In this document: positions 1-10,400 of the stretch, piece by piece
Layout of the letters: each line of letters begins with the position of its first letter
Position numbering within the stretch: position 1 is the stretch's first letter
From: Corallibacter vietnamensis
GTDB taxonomy: Bacteria; Bacteroidota; Bacteroidia; Flavobacteriales; Flavobacteriaceae
DNA: 64,000 nt
Assembly: GCF_039537875.1 (NCBI RefSeq)
Contig: NZ_BAABBI010000002.1
Coordinates: 248,001 to 312,000, forward strand
Reading direction: 5' to 3'
Position numbers and translations under genes: made by a program
The notes under the pieces: generated by a model
What the model saw: the letters and a program-made list of their open reading frames with translations, nothing else
What the model was told of the DNA's origin: nothing
The model's database searches: none

Positions 1-286
1 TATCTGCCCAGTTTATGGTTGTTATATCTCCAGATATAATTGTACCTGTTCCTATTTCAATACTTATTAATCCGTTTTGGTTTGTAGTAGGTGTGTGGGT
101 TTCAGTAAAAACCGTATTGCCTGATGCATTGCCTTGTAAAATACTTATTTGCATACTAACATTGGTATTGCTTATAAGCTCATTTGCAGCATCTCTAATT
201 ACTGCTTGGTAATTCATTTTTTCTGGTGTTTGAGCTTGCATGCTAAAGCAACAAATAAGGGATAAGGCTATGTATAGTTTTTTCAT
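1..286 (-). CDS. Secreted MNYQAV-family (tail-fibre/collagen-like) protein, partial
   Basis: The reading frame starts at the ATG complementary to 284-286 and runs off the left edge of the window, so only about 95 N-terminal residues are visible. It begins with a signal peptide (MKKLYIALSLICCFSMQAQ) followed by TPEKMNYQAVIRDAANELI and, further on, TPTTNQNGLISIEIGTG. Proteins starting with this MNYQAV(I/V)RD...GLISIEIGTG block are common secreted flavobacterial proteins that often continue into collagen-like or phage-tail-like repeats; the molecular role is not established. The start lies 5 bp after the stop of the upstream 155-residue T9SS protein, so both probably share one transcript driven by the TACGTA-box promoter at 796-842. 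The C-terminus, and so any sorting domain, is not visible. Confidence 0.75.
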   Translation of the reverse strand, partial: MKKLYIALSLICCFSMQAQTPEKMNYQAVIRDAANELISNTNVSMQISILQGNASGNTVFTETHTPTTNQNGLISIEIGTGTIISGDITTINWAD

Positions 287-291
287 GTTAC

Positions 292-759
292 TTAATTTTT
301 AATGATTTTGAAAGTTTTGATGTGTTTAGATTGTTTGTAGATACTTAAAAAATATGTAGCCGCAGGGTATGATTGCATATTGATTATGGTTTGCTGGTTT
401 GATATTTTATGGTTGCTTAAGGTTTTTCCTGAAATGTCTGAAAGGTTGTAAGATGTCTCTTTATTATAGTTTTCTATTTTGAGTTGTAGTGTATTAGTTG
501 TGGGATTAGGAAATGCTATCATTTTTAGTGATATATCATTATTATGAGTTCCTAATGTTTGAGAAATAGTATAAGGTTGCTGAATGCCTTGTTCTATAGT
601 TCCGTGGGTTGATGTACTGTTTGTAAATACCGTTTGACCTATTGTGTAGCTAATAGATCCTTGTGATGATTGTGCATTGTTTGCACTACTTACCATACTA
701 TTTTGAGCTAACGTGTTTATAGCGGTTGATAGAAAAATAATGTGTAATAGTTTTTTCAT
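292..759 (-). CDS. Small secreted protein with T9SS type A sorting domain
   Basis: 155 residues. A signal peptide of about 18 residues (MKKLLHIIFLSTAINTLAQ) is followed by a Ser/Asn/Gln-rich stretch with the motif GSISYTIGQTVFT, then a C-terminal domain from about residue 80 starting at MIAFPNPTTNTLQL and ending YFLSIYKQSKHIKTFKIIKN, a clear type A sorting domain for T9SS export and surface attachment. The mature part before the sorting domain is only about 60 residues and matches no domain I can name; the GxISYxxGQ motif recurs in flavobacterial proteins encoded just before MNYQAV-family genes. It is the first gene of an apparent two-gene operon with the partial gene at 1-286 and has the conserved TACGTA-box promoter 37-83 bp upstream of its ATG. 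Confidence 0.82.
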   Translation of the reverse strand: MKKLLHIIFLSTAINTLAQNSMVSSANNAQSSQGSISYTIGQTVFTNSTSTHGTIEQGIQQPYTISQTLGTHNNDISLKMIAFPNPTTNTLQLKIENYNKETSYNLSDISGKTLSNHKISNQQTIINMQSYPAATYFLSIYKQSKHIKTFKIIKN

Positions 760-795
760 TTAAAAATAGATTAGGTTTTCTGGAGAAATAAGGTG

Positions 796-842
796 TAAAG
801 TTAGTTTGGTTACTATTTTATGACAATACGTAGGTCTACGTA
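796..842 (-). promoter_or_regulatory. TACGTA-box promoter of the 155-residue T9SS gene
   Basis: Read on the minus strand, TACGTAGACCTACGTA (827-842) is directly followed by TTG (824-826), a 20-bp spacer and TAACTTTA (796-803), 37 bp before the ATG at 759. The 16-bp box consists of two self-palindromic TACGTA hexamers centred 10 bp apart. The same box, the same adjoining TTG and the same 20-bp spacing occur at 7355-7401 and 12683-12729. The TTG and TAnnTTT parts match the known Flavobacterium promoter consensus except for the last base (A instead of G), which would suit an activator-dependent promoter. That the adjacent NarL-type regulator binds here is inference. Confidence 0.75.
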
Positions 843-854
843 TAGTATTTTATG

Positions 855-890
855 AAAAAAGGCCAAAACGTTTTACGGTTTTGACCTTTT
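855..890 (-). terminator. Rho-independent terminator after the ASH-repeat gene
   Basis: On the minus strand AAAAGGTCAAAAC pairs with GTTTTGGCC (one G-U pair) and is followed by six T residues, about 90 bp after the stop codon at 977. It nearly repeats the terminator at 7414-7450 and, like it, is followed directly by a TACGTA box. Confidence 0.8.
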
Positions 891-976
891 AAGGTAATTG
901 ATTAATAGCCTCTTTGATATTTTTAAATTACGATCATATGGTATTGCGGTGTGCCATATTTCTCATAAGTGTTGTT

Positions 977-3900
977 TTACATTTTTGTAATTCTTCTTGT
1001 TGTTGTTTCATTGTCTGAATAAAGTTTGAAAATGTATGTTCCTGAAGACAGGTCTTGAATGTTGATAACATTTTCAATTTGATTTAGACTCATTACCTGT
1101 CTGCCCAAGGTATCATAAACTTCAACCTTATCAATCGTTATGTTATTAGGTATTTTAAGGTTTAGTATGCCGCTATTATTCGGGTTAGGGTAGAGTTTGA
1201 TGTTTTGTAATGCATTAGCATCGTTTACACTTAATGTAGATACAACTGTTACTTGCGCTGTACATGAGCTTGTATTGTTGTTACTGTCTTGAGCCGTAAA
1301 TGTTACATCAAACGTGCCTTCTTCAGTAAATGTGTCTTGAGATAGACTTACGATTAAATCTGTAGTGCTCGTACAGTTATCTGTGCTACCGTTGTTAACA
1401 TCATCAGGTGATATTGTTACAAAGCCTACCGTTTCATCTAATGGTACTGTTATGTTTTGACATACTGTAGTAGGTGCTATAGCATCTGTAATGAGCACTC
1501 TTTGTATTTGTGTAGACTGATTACCTGTAGTGTCTTGATATACCCAAGTAACTAAATACTCTCCTGGCTGGTTGTAGGTTGTAGCATCTGTTGTTGAGGC
1601 TGTAACGGCACCACTACAATCATCAGTAGCTGTTGGCGCTGTTAAGGTTACACTACATTCAGCCTCTACTAGCGGTAATGTTTTAGTGTCTGGTATAGGC
1701 GCAGAATTTGCGTTATAAACCGTAATAACATAGCTTTTCTCTTCTATACCACCATGGTTGTCTGCAATGTTTAAAATCACTTGGTGCTTACCTATTTGGT
1801 CTTGCGTAGGTGTCCAGTTTATAACATCACCGGTAAGTGTCATGCCTGCTGGATGTGTAGGCATGGTTAGTGTTAAGTCGTCTTCAGAATCAGGGTCAGA
1901 ATAACTCACCGTAAATGTATAAGGGTTACAAGGATCAGTAACATCTGCTAGACTTTGAGTTTCTAGTTTAGGGATGTTATTAACATCAGGACTGATGAAT
2001 TCAAAGTCAATGACGTTTGATAAGTTAGATTCAGTAAAAGACCCATCAGTTTCTTCTCTCATAGCCGTTACACCAAATTTGTAAGTACGGCCAGGAGCTA
2101 TTTCAGTAAAGTCGAAAGCTGTTGCGCTACCAACACCTTGGCTTTTGCTAAAGCGAGAAACTTCTTCTTCATCTATATACATAACGTAGTGATCAGCATC
2201 TCTTACTGGGTTCCAAGCAAGTTTAAAGACATTGTCAACTAACTCACCAATTAGCGTTGGTGTGTTTACAGGAGACTCATTTACAACAGTAAATGTCGTT
2301 GTTGCATAAACGTATTCAGCAGGGTTGGATTCGTCTTCAATTTTAGCATACACATGATATGTGCCACTTATTAAATCTGATGCATTGAAAGTGTATTGAT
2401 TTGTGTTATCGTTTTCAGATATATCTCCAACTATTTGTTTACCATTAGCACCTTTACCGTCAATATCATAATATAGAGACACTAAAGCATCACTATCAAC
2501 GTCTTGGTCGCTCCAAGTAATTGTAAGGTCTTTTGTGGTATTGTTGTAATTTACATTTGTTATTTCGATTTCAGGCGCATAACCCGCACCGAAAATATCA
2601 AATTGATATGTGTCAGTTCCTTCAATGTTAATTTCGTAATCGCCCACTTGGGTATCTTTTAAGATGTAGAAAACTCTGGTGTTTTCATTACTTTCAGTAT
2701 ATAAAGCACTGTTTGTTTCAGCATTTGTAGGCGTTAAAACAGTACCGTCAGGAAGGCTTAAAGTCGCGTTAGGGTAGTTGTTTTCTCCTTCTATACGCAC
2801 AATGATGTTATCATAACTTTGAGGCAGGTTGAAAGGGATGGCTGTATTGGCATTTCTGGCTTGAAAAACCAAGCTACTACCTTCTAGACGATTGGCCGCT
2901 TTTGCATTGAGGTCATTTTCAAAATAATGTCCTTCAGGTAATTGACCACGTTCTCCGAATGAAATAGGGCCAAGTCTACCGCCAACGTTCACATTACCAC
3001 CGTATTCAACATCAACATCAACAGTTAAAACGTCAGCAATGGTTGTGCTTGCTTTGAACTTGTCGTTGTTTATTTTAGCTTGAAGATTAGCAACTGTGAA
3101 AGGTAAGAAGTTATTAACAGCTTCGCATACCGTGCAGTTACTAGCAGGTATTTCAGGAATGGTAAGAGACATATCAGCCGACGCTTCAGCAAAGAGTCCG
3201 TTAGATCTGTTTTCTACAAGCAGAGAAACATCACCTCTAAATATTTGAAAAAGATTTACATAAGCACTCGCATTTAGGCCTAAACTATTTACTAAAATGC
3301 TTCCGCCACCAACTTCTTGATTAAGAACAAGAATGGTACCGCTAGCTTCAAGCGATGTGCCAAATGTGTATGCCAATTGCATGTTGTCTAGCTTTAAAAT
3401 ATCTATTGGCGCAATAGGTTTTAAATCTACACCCAAACCTATAGAAAGCGGTGGTACTTGAATACCGTTTATAAAACCATTACCACCAGACAATTCCCAT
3501 CCAGTATTTGCTAATGGTATTCCAGGGCTGATTTCTACTTCTAAAGAAACAGCATCTAAACCGCCATTGATTATTTGTACGCCGCCAGCAATAGATGTTG
3601 TTTTACCTAATAATGATAATTTTATAGCCGCAGAGCCACCAAAAGAGTTTTCGAAAGTGTCAAAGTTTACTGATGCGTTACGAAGCTCGAACGTATTGAA
3701 AACTTTTACAGAAGGGTTTCCGTTTATGCTAGAAGATCCTGCGATGTTTACACCCGATTCTACGACACGTAATCTATCAATTGATACATTTACTTGAGGT
3801 CCAAAAACTTCAGTGGGTAAACTTACCGAGCCACCAATTTCAATACCTGGGTCGGTACCAGATATGATTTCAAATTTTGAAAACTCTATAGGAATACCAA

Positions 3901-6900
3901 CAAGGGTGAAAAAAGTAGAAACCCCAGTTGTAGCAGCATCTAAAGCAGTGTTTATATATGGGTTGCCATCTGTGTCTTGTTCTATTTTAAGAGCAATATC
4001 TCCTTCCATAAGGTCTACTTGAGGACCACCAAAACTACCGAATTGCGTAATGTCTGTAGTGTATACTTTACACTGGCAGCTGACACTATTATTTGCTAAG
4101 TTTACAGTCACGTCATCACCAAACTCCATTTTACCAGCATGCACATTACCACTTAAAATATATTTTCCATCTCCTAGATTGGTGGTTCTGTCTGCCTCAA
4201 ACATTAAACCATTGACAATAATTTCAGCAGGTTCAATACTTTCTCCCGTAGTATCAACAATAGCGTATGGCTCTTGAAGGTTTGTGTCAAAACCAATATA
4301 GCCATTTACTGTACCAAGAACATCAGGGCTGAATATAACTTCAAAGTCCATGGTTTCTCCAACACCTAGTGTTATGTTTGTTAATACTCCTTGATCTCTA
4401 AACATAAACACGCCATCACCGTAGGTGTTGTTTATAACTAAATCTGCAGTTCCGGTATTTTGTATTGTAAAAGACTGAGGGTTAGAGCGACCAATACTTG
4501 TTTCAGGAAAGGTAATAGGTTCTGCATCTAAAACAGTTAGAGCAGGAAGTAAAGCGCCGCCAAAAGCTTTGATTTTAACAGAGTAATCAAAACCACCCAC
4601 ATTTTCGTTATTTAAAATAGGCCCCGTTCTTAAAGCAATTTCTCCGTAAGCTGATGCTAACGAAGGCGAATAAGCAATTATGATATCGCTACTTTCTCCC
4701 GGTTCTATAGTAAAAGGGAAATTATTATACGTACTCCATTCAGAAGGTAACTCGGTGTAGTTAGGAATAGAAAACGTACCACCAGTTTGATACAGTGCTG
4801 TATTTTCGCTATAAATAACCATAGTCGCTGATCCGGAATTGGTTATTGTGTATGGTGTATATGATGTGCCACCAATTTCAACATCGGTCATTTCTTTAAC
4901 GCCTTCGCCTTCAAAGTAAGCTAGGTCTAATACTGTATAAGACCATAATAAAGGATCTCCTGTTATGGCACCAGGGTCTGTATTTGTAGTAAGTTGTAAT
5001 TCTACATTTTTATAACCCGTTGATAAAGGTGTTGCTTGAATTTGAACATTACGACTTTGGCCTTCGGCTACATAAAAAGGTAAAGTCATATCAATACTAT
5101 AATCTGGTTCATCATCAGCGTCAATTCCAACTTCAACAAGTTCAAAATCTGATATTTCTAAAGTACCAACACCATTGTTTGTAATGGTAAAGTTTTTGGT
5201 AACAGTTTCTCCAATTCTAATATTTTCAGGGAAGTCACCATTTTTAGTAATATTAGCATAAGGAGCAATAGCAGTACCACTTAAGAATACACGAAAATCA
5301 CCATCGTTTGTATCAAGGTTTAATCTAGCCGTATATCCGCCTACGTAAGTAGGATTGAATGTTACAGGTATTATTGATGATTCCCCAGGAGGTATTGTGA
5401 TAGGTAAGCTTAATGTTTCAGAAATCTCAAATTGAATAGGGCCAAAGTTACCAAGGTTGTTTGCTATATTGGCATCGTTGATAATTAAATTGCCACTACC
5501 GTTGTTGTGTATAGAAAGTAGTTCAGTACGTCCTTCTGTAGATATTTTTGTGTTTAAAAAGAATATAGATGTTCTGCTTAATTCAATTTCAGGCGCAACA
5601 CCAGTTCCCATTAAATTAATACCTATAGAGGCATTATCATCGTTGCTTTCAACTACTAGCGGAGCAAAAACATTACCACCTTGTTGCGGATTACAAGTTA
5701 CTTGAAAAGTTACGCTATCACCAGCAGGAATAGTTAATGGCGTGACAATACCGCTAGCTGTAAAGTCAGCACTAGGTAAAGTGATGTTTTGAATTTCAAC
5801 AGCATCTGTACCAAACTCGTTTGATAATGTTACTGTTTGCGGCGATGTTGTAGTACCAATTTGCGTTTCAGGAAATTCTAATTCAGCTGGACTCACTCTT
5901 AAAGAAGAGTTGGTAGCATTTGCTAAAAGGCTAATGCTATGTGGACTGCTATCTACATTACTTGTGAAATTTATTTCGGCTGTTTTACCGCCAACAGTAT
6001 TACCTGAAAACTCTATATTATAAGTTACAGAGCCACCAGCAGGAATCGTTTGAGCACTATTATCTGTTATAGAAAATAGCTCGCTATGCGTTCCTGAAAT
6101 TTCTAATGATGACACTTCTGTTTCTAAAGTTCCAGGGTTTTGTATTTCTAATGCGTAAGTAGCTACTTCGCCAACTCTAGTGTTGTTTAAGTTTATTTCT
6201 GAAGGAAATGCAATTTCTGATTGCACACCAACGCCTTCTAAAATGACTGGAATGGCTGGATTGGTATGGTTTTGTACTGTGTAATACATATACGCTCTTC
6301 TAAAGCTAGTATTGCCTGGTGTAAAAGATAAATCAACAATTAAGGATTCACCTTGAGCTAAAACCACAGGGAATGTAATTGGTGTTGTTATAACAAAATC
6401 TGCAGTAGCATCAGCACCAACAGGATAATCGTCAAAATATATGCTGTCTATGAAAAGTTCACCTTCACCATTATTTGTTATTGTGTTTGTACCTGAAACC
6501 GTTTGGCCAACTTCTACATTGCCAAAATCTGTGTTTGAGTATGAAGGGTTACTGGCAAAAACATGTCCGTTTAAATTGATGTCAGTTTGATAATTAAAGA
6601 AGTCATTACTAGTAACAGTAAGTGTTGTAGACCTATCAAAAGCATTTCCAGAGGCCATAGGTGTTGGAGAAAATGTTATAGGAACATTATACGTGTTTCC
6701 AGGCGTAATGATTAGTGGTGTAGTAGGTGGTGTGAATGAGAATGATGTCTCTGATGAGGTGTCTAAATTGAAATTAGAGATCTCTAAATCTTCATTACCT
6801 ATGTTTTCTAGTATTAAATCTTGAGTTGTGTTTGTATTTACGTGAATGGTACCGAAGTTGGGATTTGTAACCCTTAATTCTGGATATACAGCCGGTACGG

Positions 6901-7300
6901 CATAAGCTGTAATAGGTAATTGATAAGTTTCAGTACCACTAGTTTCTTCAACTTCAATGTTTAAGGTGGCCGTATAAGTAACGCCTTCAGTAGTAGCGTT
7001 AATTCCTACACCTAAATTTCCTTGACCACCGTTAGAATCATAATAATAGTTTCCAGTAAAAAAAACGCCTGCAGCATCATCAGTTATATAAATGTCTGCT
7101 ATGTAAGATGCATTGGGTTCGGTTTCAGGATCAGAATCAGAAACCATTACAAATGCTTCCCTATGTTGCCCTACTTCTACATTACCCATATCAATTGGGT
7201 TAGGAGAAAATGTCAGTGCTTGAGCTTTTAAATTAGTAATACTAATTAAACATAGTATTGCTAAAAAACAGATAGATTTAAGTGATGTAAAGGTTTTCAT
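977..7300 (-). CDS. Giant ASH-repeat (choice-of-anchor D) T9SS surface protein
   Basis: About 2107 residues from the second ATG (7300); an ATG two codons upstream (7306) is possible, but the second gives a normal signal peptide (MKTFTSLKSICFLAILCLIS...NLKAQ). Residues about 30-1030 are some nine or ten ASH/choice-of-anchor D repeats, recognisable by FGxVxVGQ...ITNNGxGxLxI...FxPxxxG. Residues about 1035-1460 form a beta-rich, Gly/Asn-rich region with a CQCKV and a CTVCEAV cysteine pair that I cannot assign. Then come a calcium-binding-like DQDVDSD segment, a fibronectin III-like domain (about 1680-1770), a putative Ig domain (about 1775-1865), two HYR-like domains (about 1870-2010) and a T9SS type A sorting domain (about 2025-end, LYPNPNNSG...GTYIFKLYSDNET). 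It is probably an adhesin or scaffold at the cell surface. The gene stands alone between two terminators, behind the TACGTA-box promoter at 7355-7401. Confidence 0.85.
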   Translation of the reverse strand: MKTFTSLKSICFLAILCLISITNLKAQALTFSPNPIDMGNVEVGQHREAFVMVSDSDPETEPNASYIADIYITDDAAGVFFTGNYYYDSNGGQGNLGVGINATTEGVTYTATLNIEVEETSGTETYQLPITAYAVPAVYPELRVTNPNFGTIHVNTNTTQDLILENIGNEDLEISNFNLDTSSETSFSFTPPTTPLIITPGNTYNVPITFSPTPMASGNAFDRSTTLTVTSNDFFNYQTDINLNGHVFASNPSYSNTDFGNVEVGQTVSGTNTITNNGEGELFIDSIYFDDYPVGADATADFVITTPITFPVVLAQGESLIVDLSFTPGNTSFRRAYMYYTVQNHTNPAIPVILEGVGVQSEIAFPSEINLNNTRVGEVATYALEIQNPGTLETEVSSLEISGTHSELFSITDNSAQTIPAGGSVTYNIEFSGNTVGGKTAEINFTSNVDSSPHSISLLANATNSSLRVSPAELEFPETQIGTTTSPQTVTLSNEFGTDAVEIQNITLPSADFTASGIVTPLTIPAGDSVTFQVTCNPQQGGNVFAPLVVESNDDNASIGINLMGTGVAPEIELSRTSIFFLNTKISTEGRTELLSIHNNGSGNLIINDANIANNLGNFGPIQFEISETLSLPITIPPGESSIIPVTFNPTYVGGYTARLNLDTNDGDFRVFLSGTAIAPYANITKNGDFPENIRIGETVTKNFTITNNGVGTLEISDFELVEVGIDADDEPDYSIDMTLPFYVAEGQSRNVQIQATPLSTGYKNVELQLTTNTDPGAITGDPLLWSYTVLDLAYFEGEGVKEMTDVEIGGTSYTPYTITNSGSATMVIYSENTALYQTGGTFSIPNYTELPSEWSTYNNFPFTIEPGESSDIIIAYSPSLASAYGEIALRTGPILNNENVGGFDYSVKIKAFGGALLPALTVLDAEPITFPETSIGRSNPQSFTIQNTGTADLVINNTYGDGVFMFRDQGVLTNITLGVGETMDFEVIFSPDVLGTVNGYIGFDTNLQEPYAIVDTTGESIEPAEIIVNGLMFEADRTTNLGDGKYILSGNVHAGKMEFGDDVTVNLANNSVSCQCKVYTTDITQFGSFGGPQVDLMEGDIALKIEQDTDGNPYINTALDAATTGVSTFFTLVGIPIEFSKFEIISGTDPGIEIGGSVSLPTEVFGPQVNVSIDRLRVVESGVNIAGSSSINGNPSVKVFNTFELRNASVNFDTFENSFGGSAAIKLSLLGKTTSIAGGVQIINGGLDAVSLEVEISPGIPLANTGWELSGGNGFINGIQVPPLSIGLGVDLKPIAPIDILKLDNMQLAYTFGTSLEASGTILVLNQEVGGGSILVNSLGLNASAYVNLFQIFRGDVSLLVENRSNGLFAEASADMSLTIPEIPASNCTVCEAVNNFLPFTVANLQAKINNDKFKASTTIADVLTVDVDVEYGGNVNVGGRLGPISFGERGQLPEGHYFENDLNAKAANRLEGSSLVFQARNANTAIPFNLPQSYDNIIVRIEGENNYPNATLSLPDGTVLTPTNAETNSALYTESNENTRVFYILKDTQVGDYEINIEGTDTYQFDIFGAGYAPEIEITNVNYNNTTKDLTITWSDQDVDSDALVSLYYDIDGKGANGKQIVGDISENDNTNQYTFNASDLISGTYHVYAKIEDESNPAEYVYATTTFTVVNESPVNTPTLIGELVDNVFKLAWNPVRDADHYVMYIDEEEVSRFSKSQGVGSATAFDFTEIAPGRTYKFGVTAMREETDGSFTESNLSNVIDFEFISPDVNNIPKLETQSLADVTDPCNPYTFTVSYSDPDSEDDLTLTMPTHPAGMTLTGDVINWTPTQDQIGKHQVILNIADNHGGIEEKSYVITVYNANSAPIPDTKTLPLVEAECSVTLTAPTATDDCSGAVTASTTDATTYNQPGEYLVTWVYQDTTGNQSTQIQRVLITDAIAPTTVCQNITVPLDETVGFVTISPDDVNNGSTDNCTSTTDLIVSLSQDTFTEEGTFDVTFTAQDSNNNTSSCTAQVTVVSTLSVNDANALQNIKLYPNPNNSGILNLKIPNNITIDKVEVYDTLGRQVMSLNQIENVINIQDLSSGTYIFKLYSDNETTTRRITKM

Positions 7301-7354
7301 AAGCATAAAGTGTTACTAGTTAGTAAGCTTAATGAGGCTGATATTAATGGTTTA

Positions 7355-7401
7355 CTAAATTAATTATGATGTTATTTTGTGGCAATACGTAGGTCTACGT
7401 A
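7355..7401 (-). promoter_or_regulatory. TACGTA-box promoter of the ASH-repeat gene
   Basis: Minus strand: TACGTAGACCTACGTA (7386-7401), TTG (7383-7385), 20 bp, TAATTTAG (7355-7362), then 54 bp to the ATG at 7300. Sequence and spacing are the same as at 796-842 and 12683-12729, although the spacers themselves differ, which argues for selection on the box and the geometry rather than a recent duplication of the whole promoter. Confidence 0.75.
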
Positions 7402-7413
7402 GTGACAAAATGT

Positions 7414-7450
7414 ATAAAGAGGCCAAGACATTTTAAAATCTTGACCTCTT
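7414..7450 (-). terminator. Terminator after the beta-helix gene
   Basis: Minus-strand hairpin AAGAGGTCAAGA / TCTTGGCCTCTT with a ten-base loop, about 25 bp after the stop at 7475. The T-tract is short (TTTATA), so termination may be weaker than at 855-890. The 29 bases 7441-7469 match 881-909 with one difference. Confidence 0.7.
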
Positions 7451-7474
7451 AAGGTAATTGATTAATAGCTACGT

Positions 7475-10400
7475 TTAATTTTGTTTAATGATTTTAAAAC
7501 TTTGTGATTTGGTGCCATCAGTAAGTTTTAAAATGTATATTCCAGATAATATTTTAGAAACATCAATGGTTTTTGAAGTTTGGTTATTTGCTTTTAAAAT
7601 CTCTTGCCCCTGAATGTTGTATAAATGATAACTGTATTCCTGACTAGATGTTTTGATGTTTAGAACATCTTTTACAGGGTTAGGGTAGATTTTAAAATCT
7701 ATAGTTGAAACATCACTAATGTTTAACGTGGATTGAAATTCATAAGCGCCAATATCTATGCTGCCGTCAAATAGTCTTGGATTACCTGCTAAATCTAGAT
7801 TAATATCAGGTATAGTGGCATTTGTTCCTGCGTTGACTAGAGGAGAAGATGTTGTTAATGCGTAATCACCGTTTAAATTAGGAGCTGTGTTGGCTAGTAT
7901 AGGATTAACAAATGCTGGATTTGTAGTCATATTCAAGTTTCCAACTCCAGTATTGTTAAAGTCTCCGTTTAATGAGTAACTTATATCGCAGCTTGTACAT
8001 TGTCCCATATTAGGAAAAGCAAACCCAGCATCATTTCCACTTACTACTGAATTTGTCATAGTAAAGGACTCTCCTATATTTCCACTAGTAGGCACGTAAG
8101 CAAATACTCCGCCATTGTAATTGTCTGCATAATTTCCTGAAACAGTAATGTTTGTAACAGTAGTGGTTGATGTAAATAAGTACATACCGCCACCTTGACT
8201 TGTTGCTTTGTTACCAGAGAATAGAGCGTTTTCTATGGTTGTGTTTGCATAGCGAGTTTCAAGAGCACCACCTGTTGCAGCAGAATTGTTTTGAAACGTT
8301 GTGTTAAAAATTCCTAATTCACTCATTGTGATATCTGCTAGCACTTCGCCTGATTGAGGTTGTACTCCGTGAAATGCAATAGCTCCTCCAATACTAGCTG
8401 TGTTACTAGTAAATTTACAATTAGAAATAATCATGTTTGCTTCTGAAGCATATATAGCACCACCAGATGTTTGTTCAAGACCACCTGTTGTTGGAACATT
8501 TCCGTTTTGAAAATGAATGCCCTCTATAATAGTACCTAAACTTTGAATATTGAAGATTCTAGAATTGTCTTCACCACTTATTATAGTATTTTCTATACCA
8601 TTTCCATCAATTTCAAGCGGCTTGTCTATAATAATTTCACCAGAAGTTAAAGTAATGGTATTACCGTTAATAGACGGATCGAAAGTGATTACTGCATTTT
8701 CACAGGCGTTTTCAATAGCATCACGTAAAGAGCCTGAACCGCTATCTGCCGTAGATGTGACCATAACAGAATTTTCGCAAGTTATGAATTCATAAGCTCC
8801 TAAATCTACAGTTGAATTGTATATTCTTGGGTTTCCATCTAAATCTTCAGTTAAGTTTATAAAATTGTTGTCGCCAGCATCTATGGCAGGAGAGCTATCG
8901 GTTAATTTGTAACCATCAACATATAGAGGGTCTGTGTTTTCAATGTTATTTCCACCATCATTTACATTTGGAGGAATGCTACCATTGTTTCCAGAAGTAA
9001 TATTAAAGAATAAACAATGTGATACAATAGGAGAGTTTGTTCCTCCATTATTTATATTTCCGTTGCTACCACTGTTATTAGTGAATATACTATTTGTAGC
9101 TGTAACGTTACCAGCAAATATATGAATGCCACCACCGTGAGAGGCAATATTGTTTGCTATAGTACAATTTACCGTTGTAAGGTTACCACTTTCGGCTGAA
9201 ATTGCGCCACCACCAGCAGTTGCTGTGTTGTCAAAGAACAAACTATTAGAAATAGTGGTTGTAGTTGCGCTGTTGCCAAAGTTTATTATAGCGCCACCAA
9301 CACCATTATTAATTCCGTTTCCGTAGGCGGTATTGTTTTTAAAGATGCAGTTGTTTATGTTTATGTTTTCAGCATTTCTAATATAAATACCAGCTCCAGC
9401 ACGACCAATGGCTACTTGCGAGTTATCAGAATCATCATCGGCATAACCATTTTCAATAATAAATCCATCTAGTGTAACATTGTTTTCGTTTAAGGTTATA
9501 ATAGTATGTGAATCTCCAGAGTTTGACGTGTTGTCATTGTTTAAATCTCCTGAAAGAATAGTTAAATTTTCTGACCAGTTACGTTCATTGGCTGTAGTTT
9601 CGGTGCCATTAAAGCCTCCAAGAACGGTTATATTATTAGGAATGATAAAACTGTCGGTTTCAAGTAAACCTGGTTTGTATGTGCCAGATGCTACCCATAT
9701 TTCATTAGCGCATATGGCATTGCTGATAGCATCTTGTAGGCTCGTGAATGCGTTGCTCCAATTGCTTCCATCATTTGCGCCAGTTGCACTAGCATTTACA
9801 TAAACAACAGTAGGTGAGCCAATACAAGAATCAAACTCATAAGCACCTCTGTCAATATTAGAGCCAATGATACGCTCATTACCATCTAAATCAAATGTTG
9901 AATTGTTATGTGTTGAAAGCCCTGAATCTATTGCACTTGAGGTTTCCGAAACTCTAAAGTTTTTATTTAAAGCATCAACAAACAAAGGGTCGTTAGATGA
10001 ATTTGAGTTGGTATTGTAAATGTTGTTTATAATACAATGGGTTGTGTTTGAATTAGGAGCGTAAATTTGCGTGTTAATTTGTGTGTTGTTTGGGTCATTT
10101 GCTCTTGTGTTGTCCCAAATAATTGAATTGTGAACATTTACTGTTGCGGTTGTTCCATTCCAAACTCTAATGCCAGCTCCAGCTTCAGAGTCACCGTCAT
10201 TCTCTGTTAATGTGCAGTTAACCATGTTGTAGGTTGTTGCACCATTATCTAATATGCTTATTCCGCCACCTGTTCCTATATTACCATAAAATAAACTATT
10301 TGTGATGTTTACAACACCATCATCATTAGCGTTTTGTCTTGACCAAATAGCGCCTCCGTTTTGATTTGCTGAATTGCCATTAAAAATGCAATTTTCAATA

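Noticed and set aside
15..212. 65-residue ORF on the plus strand
   Set aside because: It is antisense to the partial MNYQAV-family gene, whose codons and signal peptide are convincing.
827..842. TACGTAGGTCTACGTA read as a hairpin terminator
   Set aside because: The stem would be at most six or seven AT/GC-mixed pairs with a two- to four-base loop and no T-run. True terminators of the preceding genes lie beside it, and its fixed distance to downstream -7 boxes fits a protein-binding site.
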